Assembly: GCA_022820665.1 (NCBI GenBank)
Contig: JAJEFB010000025.1
Coordinates: 1 to 64,000 of the forward strand
Length of the DNA: 64,000 nucleotides
Reading direction: 5' to 3'
Source: Anaerolineae bacterium
GTDB lineage: Bacteria > Chloroflexota > Anaerolineae > Aggregatilineales > Phototrophicaceae
Below, piece by piece: positions 7,871 to 15,561 of this stretch. The notes beneath the pieces were generated by a model. The model was not told where the DNA came from and searched no databases. It saw only the letters and a program-made list of their open reading frames with translations. Numbering within the stretch: position 1 is the stretch's first letter; each line of letters opens with the position of its first letter. The position numbers and the translations under genes are program-made.

Positions 7871-7986
7871 GGGACCCGCATCGCCAGCTTGACAGAGCGC
7901 CTCTTATCCCTACAATAGCCCTTATTGAACTCATATGACCCATTTATCGCCATTTTATCAGGCGAATCAGCGAGGATACGAAGAGA

Positions 7987-8994
7987 ATGATCGGCAACAG
8001 TTTGACAACGCGTCCCCTAAGCTTTGATGACGCGCGGGAATACGCCAGCACAGCGACCGCAATCGCCAAGCACGCAGGCACCGATGAGCGTTATGATGTC
8101 GATGACACGCTGATGATGTGGCGAGAACCCCGCTTCGACCTGGGAAGTTCATCGCTGGGCATGTTCACTGATTCCGGGATATTGGCTGCGTACGTCATTG
8201 TTTGGGCCATATCAGAAAGGCCGGTTCGGCCCTGGGTCAATTGGGGCGTGCATCCGGACTTCCAGGGGCAGAACCTCAGCGCCCGGCTCTTTGACTGGGC
8301 AGAGGAGCGGGCTACCGAGATCATCAAGCGCTGCCCGCCCGAGGCGCGCGTCCGTCTGCAAACGGGAACGCCGGCCGGTTACAGCTTCGCGGAGGCGGCG
8401 CTGGCGCAAGCGGGCTACGCGTCGGACCGCATCTACTTCGACATGCGCATTACGATGGACAGGCGACCGCAAGTCCCGGATTTCCCCGCCGGCATCGCAA
8501 TCAAACCATACCGACACGAAGAGGACTTGCCGGTGCTGGTGGATGTATTTCGCAATTCCTTTTCAGATCACTATGGATATGTCGAAGAGCCATTCGACGA
8601 CAATGTCGCGGAGTTCCGTCACTGGTTCAACAATGACAAGAACTTCGATCCGGGACTGCTGCTTTTGGCGGTGGACGAGGGAGCGGAGCTCGCGGTCGGA
8701 TGTCTTTTGGCGATGAAAGAGAGCTCCCTTCATCCCGGCATCGGTTTTGTCGATATCGTCGGCGTTCGGCGCGGGTACAGGCGGCGTGGACTGGCGCAGG
8801 CGATGTTATATCACAGCTTCGCCACATATTGGGATCGCGGCATGACAACGGTCGCCCTGGAAGTTGACGGCAAGAGCTTGACCAACGCGGTGGCGCTGTA
8901 CGAAAAGGTCGGCATGCATGTCCATCAGAGCTTTATATCTTATGAGAAGACGCTGCGCGACGGCGTCGAGTTGGCGAAGGTGTCGATGGAGTAA
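7987..8994 (+). CDS. Tandem GNAT-family N-acetyltransferase
   Basis: This 335-residue protein has two GNAT folds, as in mycothiol-synthase-like (MshD) proteins. The N-terminal half (1-160) carries WGVHPDFQGQNLSARLFDWA near 77-96, with a degenerate acetyl-CoA loop. The C-terminal half (170-325) has the full motif VGVRRGYRRRGLAQAMLYHS near 258-277 and NAVALYEKVGMHVHQS near 299-314, the usual acetyl-CoA binding and C-terminal signatures. It probably acetylates a small amine; the substrate is unknown. The gene is monocistronic, with a weak ribosome binding site (AGAGA) before the ATG. Confidence 0.85.
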   Translation: MIGNSLTTRPLSFDDAREYASTATAIAKHAGTDERYDVDDTLMMWREPRFDLGSSSLGMFTDSGILAAYVIVWAISERPVRPWVNWGVHPDFQGQNLSARLFDWAEERATEIIKRCPPEARVRLQTGTPAGYSFAEAALAQAGYASDRIYFDMRITMDRRPQVPDFPAGIAIKPYRHEEDLPVLVDVFRNSFSDHYGYVEEPFDDNVAEFRHWFNNDKNFDPGLLLLAVDEGAELAVGCLLAMKESSLHPGIGFVDIVGVRRGYRRRGLAQAMLYHSFATYWDRGMTTVALEVDGKSLTNAVALYEKVGMHVHQSFISYEKTLRDGVELAKVSME

Positions 8995-9126
8995 TCGTTA
9001 GCTTGCCGCGAGTCGGCGATAATCTCGATTCTTATAGAATTAAAACGATTCCAAAGGCGTCGCGTAGTAGGTCACAGGGTTATTACTTAATGGGTAACAA
9101 ATTCGCGTCGGCAAGGGAGGATAGCC

Positions 9127-9702
9127 ATGTCTGTATCAGATCAAGCATATAGAGGCGGCAACAGAAAACGAACATCTCATGGATGGTATAAGTATTGGCG
9201 TAAGCGGATTCGGAATTGGACAAAGAAACATTTCGATTCCGACACGGCGGATTTTTTGGTGGCCATACCAGATCTTTTCATGCTTTGCGTAGGCTTGCTC
9301 AGCGACGCGCGTGTACCACCAGCTATAAAAGTGGGTTTGGCTTCTGCAGTTGCTTATGCTATCAGCCCGCTCGACTTGTTCCCCGAAGTAATTATGGGGG
9401 TGCCTGGCTTGATTGACGACGCGGGAATCCTCATATTAACACTTCATGCTATTTTGGCGTCTGTGCATCTGGATCCAGAAACCTGGCAAGAAATATTTCG
9501 TCAGCATTGGCATGGAGACGACGATCCGGTGAGTGTCATTCGCAAACTCTTCTCGTGGCTGATGAAAAACGGAAAACGTCTGTTTGGCAAGCTGTGGTGG
9601 ACAATTCGCAAAAGTCATTATAAATCTCGGCGATCCCGCAGAGCTCGCAATTCGCGGCGATCCCGCAGAACTTCGCAGCCTAAGGCTATTCCACTCGCCT
9701 AA
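9127..9702 (+). CDS. YkvA/DUF1232-domain protein
   Basis: A 191-residue protein. Residues about 55-100 contain the DUF1232 core with the hallmark AISPLDLFPEV followed by LIDDAGILILTL, which packs as a helical hairpin that may associate with the membrane. The N terminus is basic, and the C terminus is strongly basic with an Arg/Ser-rich tail (SRRSRRARNSRRSRRTS) encoded by an imperfect DNA duplication around 9628-9668. Molecular function of the family is not established. The gene has a clear ribosome binding site (GGGAGGA) before the ATG and stands alone. Confidence 0.8.
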   Translation: MSVSDQAYRGGNRKRTSHGWYKYWRKRIRNWTKKHFDSDTADFLVAIPDLFMLCVGLLSDARVPPAIKVGLASAVAYAISPLDLFPEVIMGVPGLIDDAGILILTLHAILASVHLDPETWQEIFRQHWHGDDDPVSVIRKLFSWLMKNGKRLFGKLWWTIRKSHYKSRRSRRARNSRRSRRTSQPKAIPLA

Positions 9703-9761
9703 GCCCAAAACCTCATATTCATCGGATGAAACGCAATTTAGCAATAAAGAGCGGATCCAAC

Positions 9762-10586
9762 ATGACCCACATACAAACTGGCTACGCCGAAATCAACAAT
9801 GCCCGACTCTACTTTGAGCTCGCGGGAACGGGTACAGCCTTCGTCATGATCCACGCGGGCATCGCCGATTGCCGCATGTGGGAGGAGGAATTCGCGCATT
9901 TCGCCAAGAGTCATCAGGTCTTGCGCTTTGACATGCGCGGCTATGGAAAGAGCCTCCCCGTGGCGGGCAAATTCAATATACAGGACGATCTGCGCGCCTT
10001 GCTCGCTTTCCTGGATGTCGGTCCGCCGGTGATCTTGATGGGCTGTTCGATCGGCGCCGGGCTGGCCATCGACTACGCATTGACGCATCCGGACGAGGTT
10101 CAATCGCTGATTCTTGTCGGTGGCGAGCCGGCTGGCTTTGAAGCCGATGCGGAATGGCCGGAGGAACTCTTCGCGCAATCGGAGCAGGCATTCAAAAGCG
10201 GTGACGTTGATCGCGTTGCGGAAATTGATATGAAAATCTGGTTTGACGGCTTCGGGCGTTCCGCCGAAAACTTAAACCGGGAAGCCAGAAAGCGCGCATT
10301 TGATATGGCGCGCCTGGTGGCTGAACACGAGATCAAAGAAATCGGAAGACACGTTCGCAAGACCTTTGAGGCGCAGGCAGTTGACCGGCTGGCAGAACTC
10401 AAGATGCCGAGCCTGGCGATCATCGGGGAAAACGACCTACCTTTCTTGAAGCTGGCTGCCGATTACTTGAGCACGCACATTCTCGGCGCGACCAGAGCGC
10501 TGATATCAGACGCCGCTCACCTGCCCAATATGGAGCATCCTGAGCAGTTTCGCGCTATCGTCGAAGATTTTCTCTCAGTCGGCTAA
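9762..10586 (+). CDS. Alpha/beta-hydrolase
   Basis: This 274-residue alpha/beta-hydrolase is close to the 3-oxoadipate enol-lactonase/esterase type. It shows the oxyanion loop HAGIADCRMW, DMRGYGKS, the nucleophile elbow LMGCSIGAG (Ser in GxSxG), the acid in IIGENDLPF and the terminal catalytic His in DAAHLPNMEHPEQF. Substrate is unknown. The ATG at 9762 (MTHIQTGYAE) is preferred over 9726 because the fold starts soon after it. It is followed after 28 bases by an unknown gene on the same strand. Confidence 0.86.
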   Translation: MTHIQTGYAEINNARLYFELAGTGTAFVMIHAGIADCRMWEEEFAHFAKSHQVLRFDMRGYGKSLPVAGKFNIQDDLRALLAFLDVGPPVILMGCSIGAGLAIDYALTHPDEVQSLILVGGEPAGFEADAEWPEELFAQSEQAFKSGDVDRVAEIDMKIWFDGFGRSAENLNREARKRAFDMARLVAEHEIKEIGRHVRKTFEAQAVDRLAELKMPSLAIIGENDLPFLKLAADYLSTHILGATRALISDAAHLPNMEHPEQFRAIVEDFLSVG

Positions 10587-10614
10587 ACTTCAGTTCCCGG
10601 GATGCGCAGGGAAA

Positions 10615-11166
10615 ATGTCAAGCGGTGAAAACCAGCGGCGCTACGACGAGATCATGCGGAAGATCGCCGGTCGCAAGCCCTTCGGCGAGAAGGCGCGCGC
10701 GGAACAATCGGCTAGCCCGCTTGGCCGCGCGCTCGACATGGTCAACGCCTACGACAGCTTTGCCAGACTGACGCAGGACACGTACCCGAATATCTTATGT
10801 CACGGTCCCAAGGCGCTGCATGGCAAGGCGTGGTCGAGCCTCGTCGTATGGTATCGCCAGAAGGGTTACCACGGGTATCAGAAACTCGAATTGTTTGGCG
10901 TTTGGGCGCACTATGCCGACGAGGAACTTCTGCTCAGCGTTGGCATACGAAAACTAAGCTATCGGGCGCCTATCTTTGATGCCGGCGTCTACCGCGTCGC
11001 CATCGAAAACGGATTCCATCTCTATTATGACGATGATGGTCACCCGCCCGGCGGGGAAGATCAACTCTTGTATCAAGCGTCATTTGACACAAGAGAGCGC
11101 CTAGCGCATCGGCAGGCGCTTGCTGACATTCTTATGGAATGGCGACGAAAAGCGGGGACTGCCTAG
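10615..11166 (+). CDS. Protein of unknown function
   Basis: A 183-residue soluble protein without a recognised domain. It starts with a charged helix (MSSGENQRRYDEIMRKIAGRKP), then a Trp/Tyr-rich central part (SSLVVWYRQKGYHGYQKLELFGVWAHY), and ends with another charged helix. No signal peptide or membrane segment is seen. It lies 28 bases after the alpha/beta-hydrolase gene on the same strand and overlaps the 3' end of the minus-strand E1-like gene by four bases, so it is convergent with, not part of, the E2-JAB-E1 cassette. Codon use resembles its neighbours. Confidence 0.7.
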   Translation: MSSGENQRRYDEIMRKIAGRKPFGEKARAEQSASPLGRALDMVNAYDSFARLTQDTYPNILCHGPKALHGKAWSSLVVWYRQKGYHGYQKLELFGVWAHYADEELLLSVGIRKLSYRAPIFDAGVYRVAIENGFHLYYDDDGHPPGGEDQLLYQASFDTRERLAHRQALADILMEWRRKAGTA

Positions 11167-12095
11167 TCTTCGGCTTCATCCTCTTCGAAGACGATGTCAG
11201 TCATCAGGTCGGAAGCGGCGAGATCGTCGAGCGAGACGCCGCCGGCGTCTTCCTGAACCAACATGCTGACGCCTTGCTTCAGTCTTTCGCCGCAAACCAG
11301 GCAGTCCGGGTCGCGCTGAATGTCCACCCAAATGCTGGAATGCGGATCGTTCTCTTGTCCTTCAATGACATCGAGGTAGGTGTTGGCAACGATGATCGTG
11401 TTGGCGGGCATTTCTTCGTAAACCGCGCTGCCGCGCAGCAGTTCGTTGAGAATCATATCCGTCTGAATGCCCGCGACCTTGGTGACATTGACCCAAAGTC
11501 CCGGTTCCGCCTCCAGGGTACCGGCCTCGCCGATCATGCCGTAGTCCAGGTCGCCAACAGAATCCATGATGATTTTCACGCCCTCGCGCGTCGCTTCCGC
11601 CCAGCAGGCGTAACAGGGTCCGTCAAAGGGCTTGATGATGACATGGTCTCCACCTTCTCCCCGTTCATAGACGCCGGCATAAGACGCGCTGAGACGCTTT
11701 TCAAGACATTTCTCGTTGATGGCGTATTTGACCTGCTCGTTGTCGACGCCGACCACGAGAATGTCGATATCGTCGAGGATCTCCCAACAGTCCTGGATTA
11801 AGCCCTCACGCACGTCAACAAGGGCGTCGCGGTTTCGGTTGCGGATCAGGTCGGCGACAGCCGCCGCCTTGTTTTGTCCCACCTGGCGCAGATCCGCCAC
11901 ATGTCGCGTTACATTGCCGGGTTCGATCACGTCATTATCCACCAGCACGAAATTGCCTACGCCGCTCATCGCCAGGCTCAAAGCCACAAAGCCGCCGCCA
12001 GAACCCAGACCGATGACACCGACTTTCTTTTCAGCAAGTCTTCCCAGGTTTTCACTGCCGATGAGTCGCTCAACACGCGTCCACAAGTTGCTCAT
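11163..12095 (-). CDS. E1-like (ThiF/MoeB/HesA family) adenylyltransferase
   Basis: A 310-residue ubiquitin-activating-enzyme-like protein that should adenylate the C terminus of a ubiquitin-like or sulfur-carrier protein. It shows the nucleotide loop GLGSGGG (29-35), LVDNDVIEPGNVTRH (51-65) with the Asp, Asn and Arg used in ATP binding, K76, and D118 in VVGVDNEQ. Two Cys pairs, C161/C164 and C265/C268, form the usual structural zinc site. No obvious catalytic cysteine loop is seen, so it may adenylate without forming a conventional E1 thioester. It is the last gene of a minus-strand set E2-JAB-E1, separated from the JAB gene by 277 bases holding a palindromic repeat. Its acidic C terminus ends in EEDEAED. 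Confidence 0.88.
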   Translation of the reverse strand: MSNLWTRVERLIGSENLGRLAEKKVGVIGLGSGGGFVALSLAMSGVGNFVLVDNDVIEPGNVTRHVADLRQVGQNKAAAVADLIRNRNRDALVDVREGLIQDCWEILDDIDILVVGVDNEQVKYAINEKCLEKRLSASYAGVYERGEGGDHVIIKPFDGPCYACWAEATREGVKIIMDSVGDLDYGMIGEAGTLEAEPGLWVNVTKVAGIQTDMILNELLRGSAVYEEMPANTIIVANTYLDVIEGQENDPHSSIWVDIQRDPDCLVCGERLKQGVSMLVQEDAGGVSLDDLAASDLMTDIVFEEDEAED

Positions 12096-12164
12096 ATTGT
12101 CGTGATGCTTTCCTTACTCCAATTGCCACTCACGAAGCTAAGATCCTTCGACCAGCATCTCTCA

Positions 12165-12344
12165 TAAGTAAGTGCAAGTAAGTCATGCAAATTTAACCCC
12201 CTCTAAATCTCCCCCATTGCAATGGGGGAGACTTGCTCGCGCTGTGCGAAACTCCCCTTCTACTTCGGATGCGTCCGAAGTGGAAGGGGCAAGGGGATGG
12301 GGTTAACTGGCGCGAATTTCGCATTACTTACTTAGTTCTACTTA
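12165..12344. repeat. 180-bp palindromic MITE-like element
   Basis: The element is a nested palindrome. Its outer arms share TAAGTA and AAGTAAGT(C/A)ATGC and lead to AACCCC at both sides. Inside are a perfect 22-bp palindrome at 12209-12230 and a 16-bp-arm hairpin at 12253-12288 (arms CCCCTTCTACTTCGGA and TCCGAAGTGGAAGGGG, one wobble pair). It lies between the E1 and JAB genes. No target duplication was recognised. In RNA it would fold strongly and could reduce read-through into the E1 gene. Confidence 0.65.
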
Positions 12345-12372
12345 GATTCCCACGCGGCGCAGTCGTTGCGCG

Positions 12373-13608
12373 CTAAACTTGCCCAGAGCCATCGCCATCC
12401 GTCTCGTCGTCGTGCGGCCGTTCAAGTCGATGAGCATCCAGCACGCGCTCGGAAGGTTCGGGATCCGGATCAATCTCGTCCAGCAACACCGGGATATCCA
12501 GTTTGGGCGGTTGGCGAAGTCCCATCGCAACCTCGATTGCCACCAGGTAGTCGATCAAGTATTTGTCGCTGCTCCATTCCCAATCCGAGGGATCTTCGAT
12601 AGGCTCGGCGACTGCCCAGAGCTTCTGAAAGGTTGCGACCGGATCCATCAAATCGAGATCGCTGGTAAAAGGCGCGCTATAAGCCCGGGGCCGGGTATGA
12701 GGATAGTCGTGCTGGGTGACGAAGAGCAGGAAGGATCTCGCGCCTTGGCGGATAGCGAAAAAGCAGAATTCAAGCGGAACCTCGCCGTCGCATTCGTAAA
12801 ACAGCGTGCGCACCAGCAAGCCGTCGTCCGCCATCGCCAAGGTCTCGCTTGTCAAACGATCGGGAAGCACGACATGCCAAGCGTACTTCATCATTTGCGG
12901 CAAAACGTCTTCTTCCACGATCTGGGGATGCACTGGCTGGAATACGCGCACATCACGATGGATATACCACCAGTCGACGCGCATGTCGGTTCCATTGTCC
13001 ATGGGCACTGTAATGTAATTGACAGCCAGATCTGATTCGCCAATGATCTGCGCGTAGCCCACTGTGACAATTGGGACCAACAGATAATCCATGCCCAGAT
13101 CATCGTCGTCGAGCCAAGACAAAGCCGTCATCAGATCGCCATGACTGGGCTGTATCATTGAACCCGGCTGCTTATGCCAATCACCGAGGTAGCGCAGGGG
13201 CACATCAAAGCGATCGGGCAGAACTTCGGAACCGCGATAGCGTTCGCGATGGAAATGCCAGTTTTCTTGCAGCCACCAGATTATCTCGTCTTGCAAGGCA
13301 TCCCCTTGCTGAAAGGTATGCGATCGGCGTATAGCCGTTTCGTCAGGCGAAATGGTGTCCAGCACATAGATGGTGGGCAGCCCTTCGGGCGTATCGTTTT
13401 CCACGATAAAGCCCAACATGGCTTCTCCAGTTTCGTCAGCCAAGTACTGGCTGGCGGCGGAAAGCATCTTCTTCACCGCTCGCTTTGACAAGACCAGGTT
13501 TGGTACGATCCCGCGAGATATCATCGCCATCCCCCGCAAGCGCTTACGCAAGAATTCTATTTCCAGTTGCATGAGCTTGAGAATATCCGGCTCATCCTTG
13601 CTTTGCAT
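12373..13608 (-). CDS. JAB/JAMM-domain protein with a degenerate zinc motif
   Basis: A 411-residue protein. Residues about 35-200 match the prokaryotic JAB (JAMM) metallo-isopeptidase fold: E59 in ETGEAMLG, then YLGDWHKQPGSMIQPSHGD at 140-158. H145, S155 and D158 are present, but the second His of HxH is Q147 (codon CAG), so one zinc ligand is altered. The C-terminal half (about 210-370) has no strong match; VPLEFCFFAIRQGARSF followed by DYPHTRPRAY near 301-310 could be an E2/RWD-like fold without a catalytic Cys (inference). The family removes or processes ubiquitin-like modifiers. The gene starts 2 bases after the E2 stop. Its tail is acidic and low-complexity. Confidence 0.75.
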   Translation of the reverse strand: MQSKDEPDILKLMQLEIEFLRKRLRGMAMISRGIVPNLVLSKRAVKKMLSAASQYLADETGEAMLGFIVENDTPEGLPTIYVLDTISPDETAIRRSHTFQQGDALQDEIIWWLQENWHFHRERYRGSEVLPDRFDVPLRYLGDWHKQPGSMIQPSHGDLMTALSWLDDDDLGMDYLLVPIVTVGYAQIIGESDLAVNYITVPMDNGTDMRVDWWYIHRDVRVFQPVHPQIVEEDVLPQMMKYAWHVVLPDRLTSETLAMADDGLLVRTLFYECDGEVPLEFCFFAIRQGARSFLLFVTQHDYPHTRPRAYSAPFTSDLDLMDPVATFQKLWAVAEPIEDPSDWEWSSDKYLIDYLVAIEVAMGLRQPPKLDIPVLLDEIDPDPEPSERVLDAHRLERPHDDETDGDGSGQV

Positions 13609-13610
13609 CT

Positions 13611-14084
13611 TTATCTTCTCCGCCGGCGGGGCAAGGGCGTGCTGGCTTTGATGCGTTCTTCAATGCCGGGCCATTTCCCGGTAGAGCGCCAGGTGTAATA
13701 GGCGTACAGCCACTGGATCGCCCATCCGCTCACGGTCACCGCGGTCGATTTTGAGGGGTTCCAACCGTATTGTTCTCCGTCTTTCGGGTTGAACAGACAT
13801 AGCTGCCCGTCTTCGTATTGATGTTTTTCGCTATAGATGCGCGGTTTGATGCAGTAAGCCTCCGCCGGGCGGTTGGGATATTCTTTGGGATAGACGATTT
13901 TGAGGTTGTGAAAAGGCGTATCCAGGATGCTCATGTTGATCTCGACCGAGCCTTGCCAATAGAGCAAGCCGCCGAATGGCGGCACCACCAGTTTGAAGGT
14001 ATCGCCAAAGGTAGCCTTCATCGCCTCTACTTCCCAAATCAGGCGCGACGAGACATTCTTGCGAGCCCCCCACCAGTTGGACAT
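13611..14084 (-). CDS. E2-like ubiquitin-conjugating protein (prokaryotic E2)
   Basis: A 157-residue protein with E2 fold hallmarks: IVYPKEYPNRPAEAYC (63-78), matching the YPxxPP turn, then H88 and GQLCLF (93-98) with the presumed catalytic C96, equivalent to the HPN...GxICL core. The C terminus has WAIQWLYAYYTWRSTGKWPG (121-140), a Trp-rich helix seen in bacterial E2-like families, and ends in five arginines. It would accept a ubiquitin-like protein from the E1 and pass it on. It is the first gene of the minus-strand cassette, with a ribosome binding site ACGGAG about 9 bases before the ATG. No ubiquitin-like gene is visible upstream. Confidence 0.8.
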   Translation of the reverse strand: MSNWWGARKNVSSRLIWEVEAMKATFGDTFKLVVPPFGGLLYWQGSVEINMSILDTPFHNLKIVYPKEYPNRPAEAYCIKPRIYSEKHQYEDGQLCLFNPKDGEQYGWNPSKSTAVTVSGWAIQWLYAYYTWRSTGKWPGIEERIKASTPLPRRRRR

Positions 14085-14478
14085 GTTTTCAGCTCCGTAA
14101 CGCGCGAATCAAGGTCGAAATGCCTCAACTCTATTGGCAAAGTCCGCTATTGTCCAGTATAGGTCAAGGGCTTTCACCCGCCCGCAGCGGCGCCGATTGG
14201 CAAGGCGCATTCGGACGGACCGCGCAAGTTTAACCGACTGCAACTTTCCAGGCTGCGGCGATTAAATCAGCAACCTTCGACAAAGCAACTTCTGGTTGTT
14301 GGCCTCGAAAAAGTGAAATTTACCACAAGCGTGGAATCAGCCGCGCATGCTCTGGTAAAAAGAAGGGGTCAAACTGGCGGGAAAAGTTAGAGAGCTTGTC
14401 CTCATAGCCAATTTGACCACCGTCTATCTAGTTAAATCCTAGCGGGGATATAGCGTATATGCAAGGAGTTTTGGCAGC
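14085..14478. other. Divergent intergenic region between the E2 cassette and the iron transporter
   Basis: These 394 bases must hold the promoters for the minus-strand E2-JAB-E1 genes and the plus-strand transporter genes. I looked on the minus strand for a small ubiquitin-like gene (70-100 codons ending in Gly) and found none, because stop codons interrupt all frames. A good ribosome binding site (AAGGAG, 14463-14468) precedes the transporter start. No promoter could be chosen with confidence. Confidence 0.5.
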
Positions 14479-15501
14479 ATGCCAGTTAAACGTTTTACTC
14501 TTCTCGTCACCTTGATCTGCCTGGCTCATGGCGCTTGGGCGCTACCTGCGGCGGCGCAAGGGAACGACACTCTCACGATTTACTCGGGACGCAACGAAAG
14601 CTTGATCGGTCCGCTGTTGGATCAGTTCGTCGAGGAGACCGGCATCGAGGTAGAAGTCCTGTATGGCGGCACAAGCGCGGTGGCGAATCAGATACTGACC
14701 GAGGGCGAGAATAGCCCCGCCGACGTCTTCATCGCCCAAGATGGCGGCGCATTGGGGGCGCTGGCGGCAGCGGGCATGCTGAGCGCGCTGCCAGAGGAGG
14801 TGCTGAATCTCGTGGTAGATTCCGCCTTTGTATCGCCCGACGGCGTCTGGGCAGGATTGAGCGGTCGCGCTCGCGTTCTGGTTTACAGTCCGGAGGGTCT
14901 TGATGATACCGGTCTGGAATTGCCCGATTCCATCCTTGACCTAAGCGGTGAAGAATGGCGGGGAATCGTGGGTTGGGCGCCGACCAACGCCTCGTTTGTG
15001 TCCAACGTGACTGCCATGCGCGTCTTGCTGGGCGACAGTGAAACGGCGGCCTGGCTGGCGGCGATGATTGCCAATGATGTGCAGTCCTATCCCAAGAATA
15101 CGCCCATCGTTCAAGCCGTTATTGATGGCGAGATCGTGGCAGGATTGGTCAATCACTATTACCTGTTCCGTTTCCTGGCTGAAGATCCCGAGATCACAGC
15201 CACCTTGCATTTCTTCCCCGATGGAGATCCCGGTTCGCTCATCAACGTCGCCGGCGCAGCGATTCTCAATTCAAGCGATCAGCCAGAGCTCGCCCTGCAA
15301 TTCGTCGAATACATGTTGAGCGATAGCGCGCAAGCGTATTTCGCCGCCAAGACTTACGAGTATCCGCTGGTCGCGACGGTCGAACCGTCGGTAGATTTGC
15401 CATCGCTGGAAGAGATTGAATCGCCCGAGATTAATTTGTCTGATTTGGATGACTTGCAAGAGACACTGGAAATGATTGAAGACAGCGGCGCGCTGGATTA
15501 G
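14479..15501 (+). CDS. Iron(III)-type ABC transporter substrate-binding protein
   Basis: This 340-residue periplasmic-type binding protein of the FbpA/FutA family captures ferric iron outside the membrane and delivers it to the permease encoded next. A signal peptide spans about 1-27 (TLLVTLICLAHGAWALPAAA). The mature part starts with LTIYSGRNESLIGPLLDQF, typical of the family, and has the paired tyrosines Y227-Y228 in NHYYLF that bind iron in FbpA proteins. The acidic C-terminal tail is unusual. AAGGAG precedes the ATG. A hairpin at 15517-15550 separates it from the permease gene. Iron specificity is inferred from family and Tyr pair. Confidence 0.9.
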   Translation: MPVKRFTLLVTLICLAHGAWALPAAAQGNDTLTIYSGRNESLIGPLLDQFVEETGIEVEVLYGGTSAVANQILTEGENSPADVFIAQDGGALGALAAAGMLSALPEEVLNLVVDSAFVSPDGVWAGLSGRARVLVYSPEGLDDTGLELPDSILDLSGEEWRGIVGWAPTNASFVSNVTAMRVLLGDSETAAWLAAMIANDVQSYPKNTPIVQAVIDGEIVAGLVNHYYLFRFLAEDPEITATLHFFPDGDPGSLINVAGAAILNSSDQPELALQFVEYMLSDSAQAYFAAKTYEYPLVATVEPSVDLPSLEEIESPEINLSDLDDLQETLEMIEDSGALD

Positions 15502-15516
15502 CCACTGCCTGCGGAT

Positions 15517-15550
15517 ATTGCGAGGCGGGGATAGATTCTCGCCTCACAAT
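15517..15550 (+). terminator. Hairpin between binding-protein and permease genes
   Basis: ATTG-C-GAGGCG (15517-15527) pairs with CGCCTC-A-CAAT (15540-15550), without a T-run. Such hairpins often stabilise or partly terminate the binding-protein transcript so that it is made in excess over the permease. Confidence 0.45.
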
Positions 15551-15561
15551 AGAAGAAGGAT

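Larger units (their letters stand above)
6820..7986. other. 1.2-kb gene-free region filled with repeat remnants
   Basis: No credible gene lies between the exported protein and the GNAT gene. The region holds three copies of an end-like sequence related to CAGGGCAATCGCTTCAAA (about 6926-6946, 7171-7190 and, inverted, 7851-7870). It also holds two diverged copies of a ~65-bp repeat (7032-7098 and 7501-7565) and a palindrome ATTGTCCG...CGGACAAT at 7321-7349. Open frames here are short, in competing frames, and follow the repeats. The likeliest reading is a graveyard of small non-autonomous elements. Confidence 0.6.

Noticed and set aside
7017..7953. Several overlapping minus-strand frames in the gene-free region
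   Set aside because: They follow repeat copies, compete in different frames, have biased composition and lack ribosome binding sites.
11139..11801. Plus-strand frame opposite the E1-like gene
   Set aside because: It is the antisense of a gene with full nucleotide-binding and zinc motifs.
11163..14084. Type II CBASS
   Set aside because: A CD-NTase and an effector are missing on both sides; E1 and E2 are separate proteins, and neighbouring genes are a metabolic hydrolase and an iron transporter.
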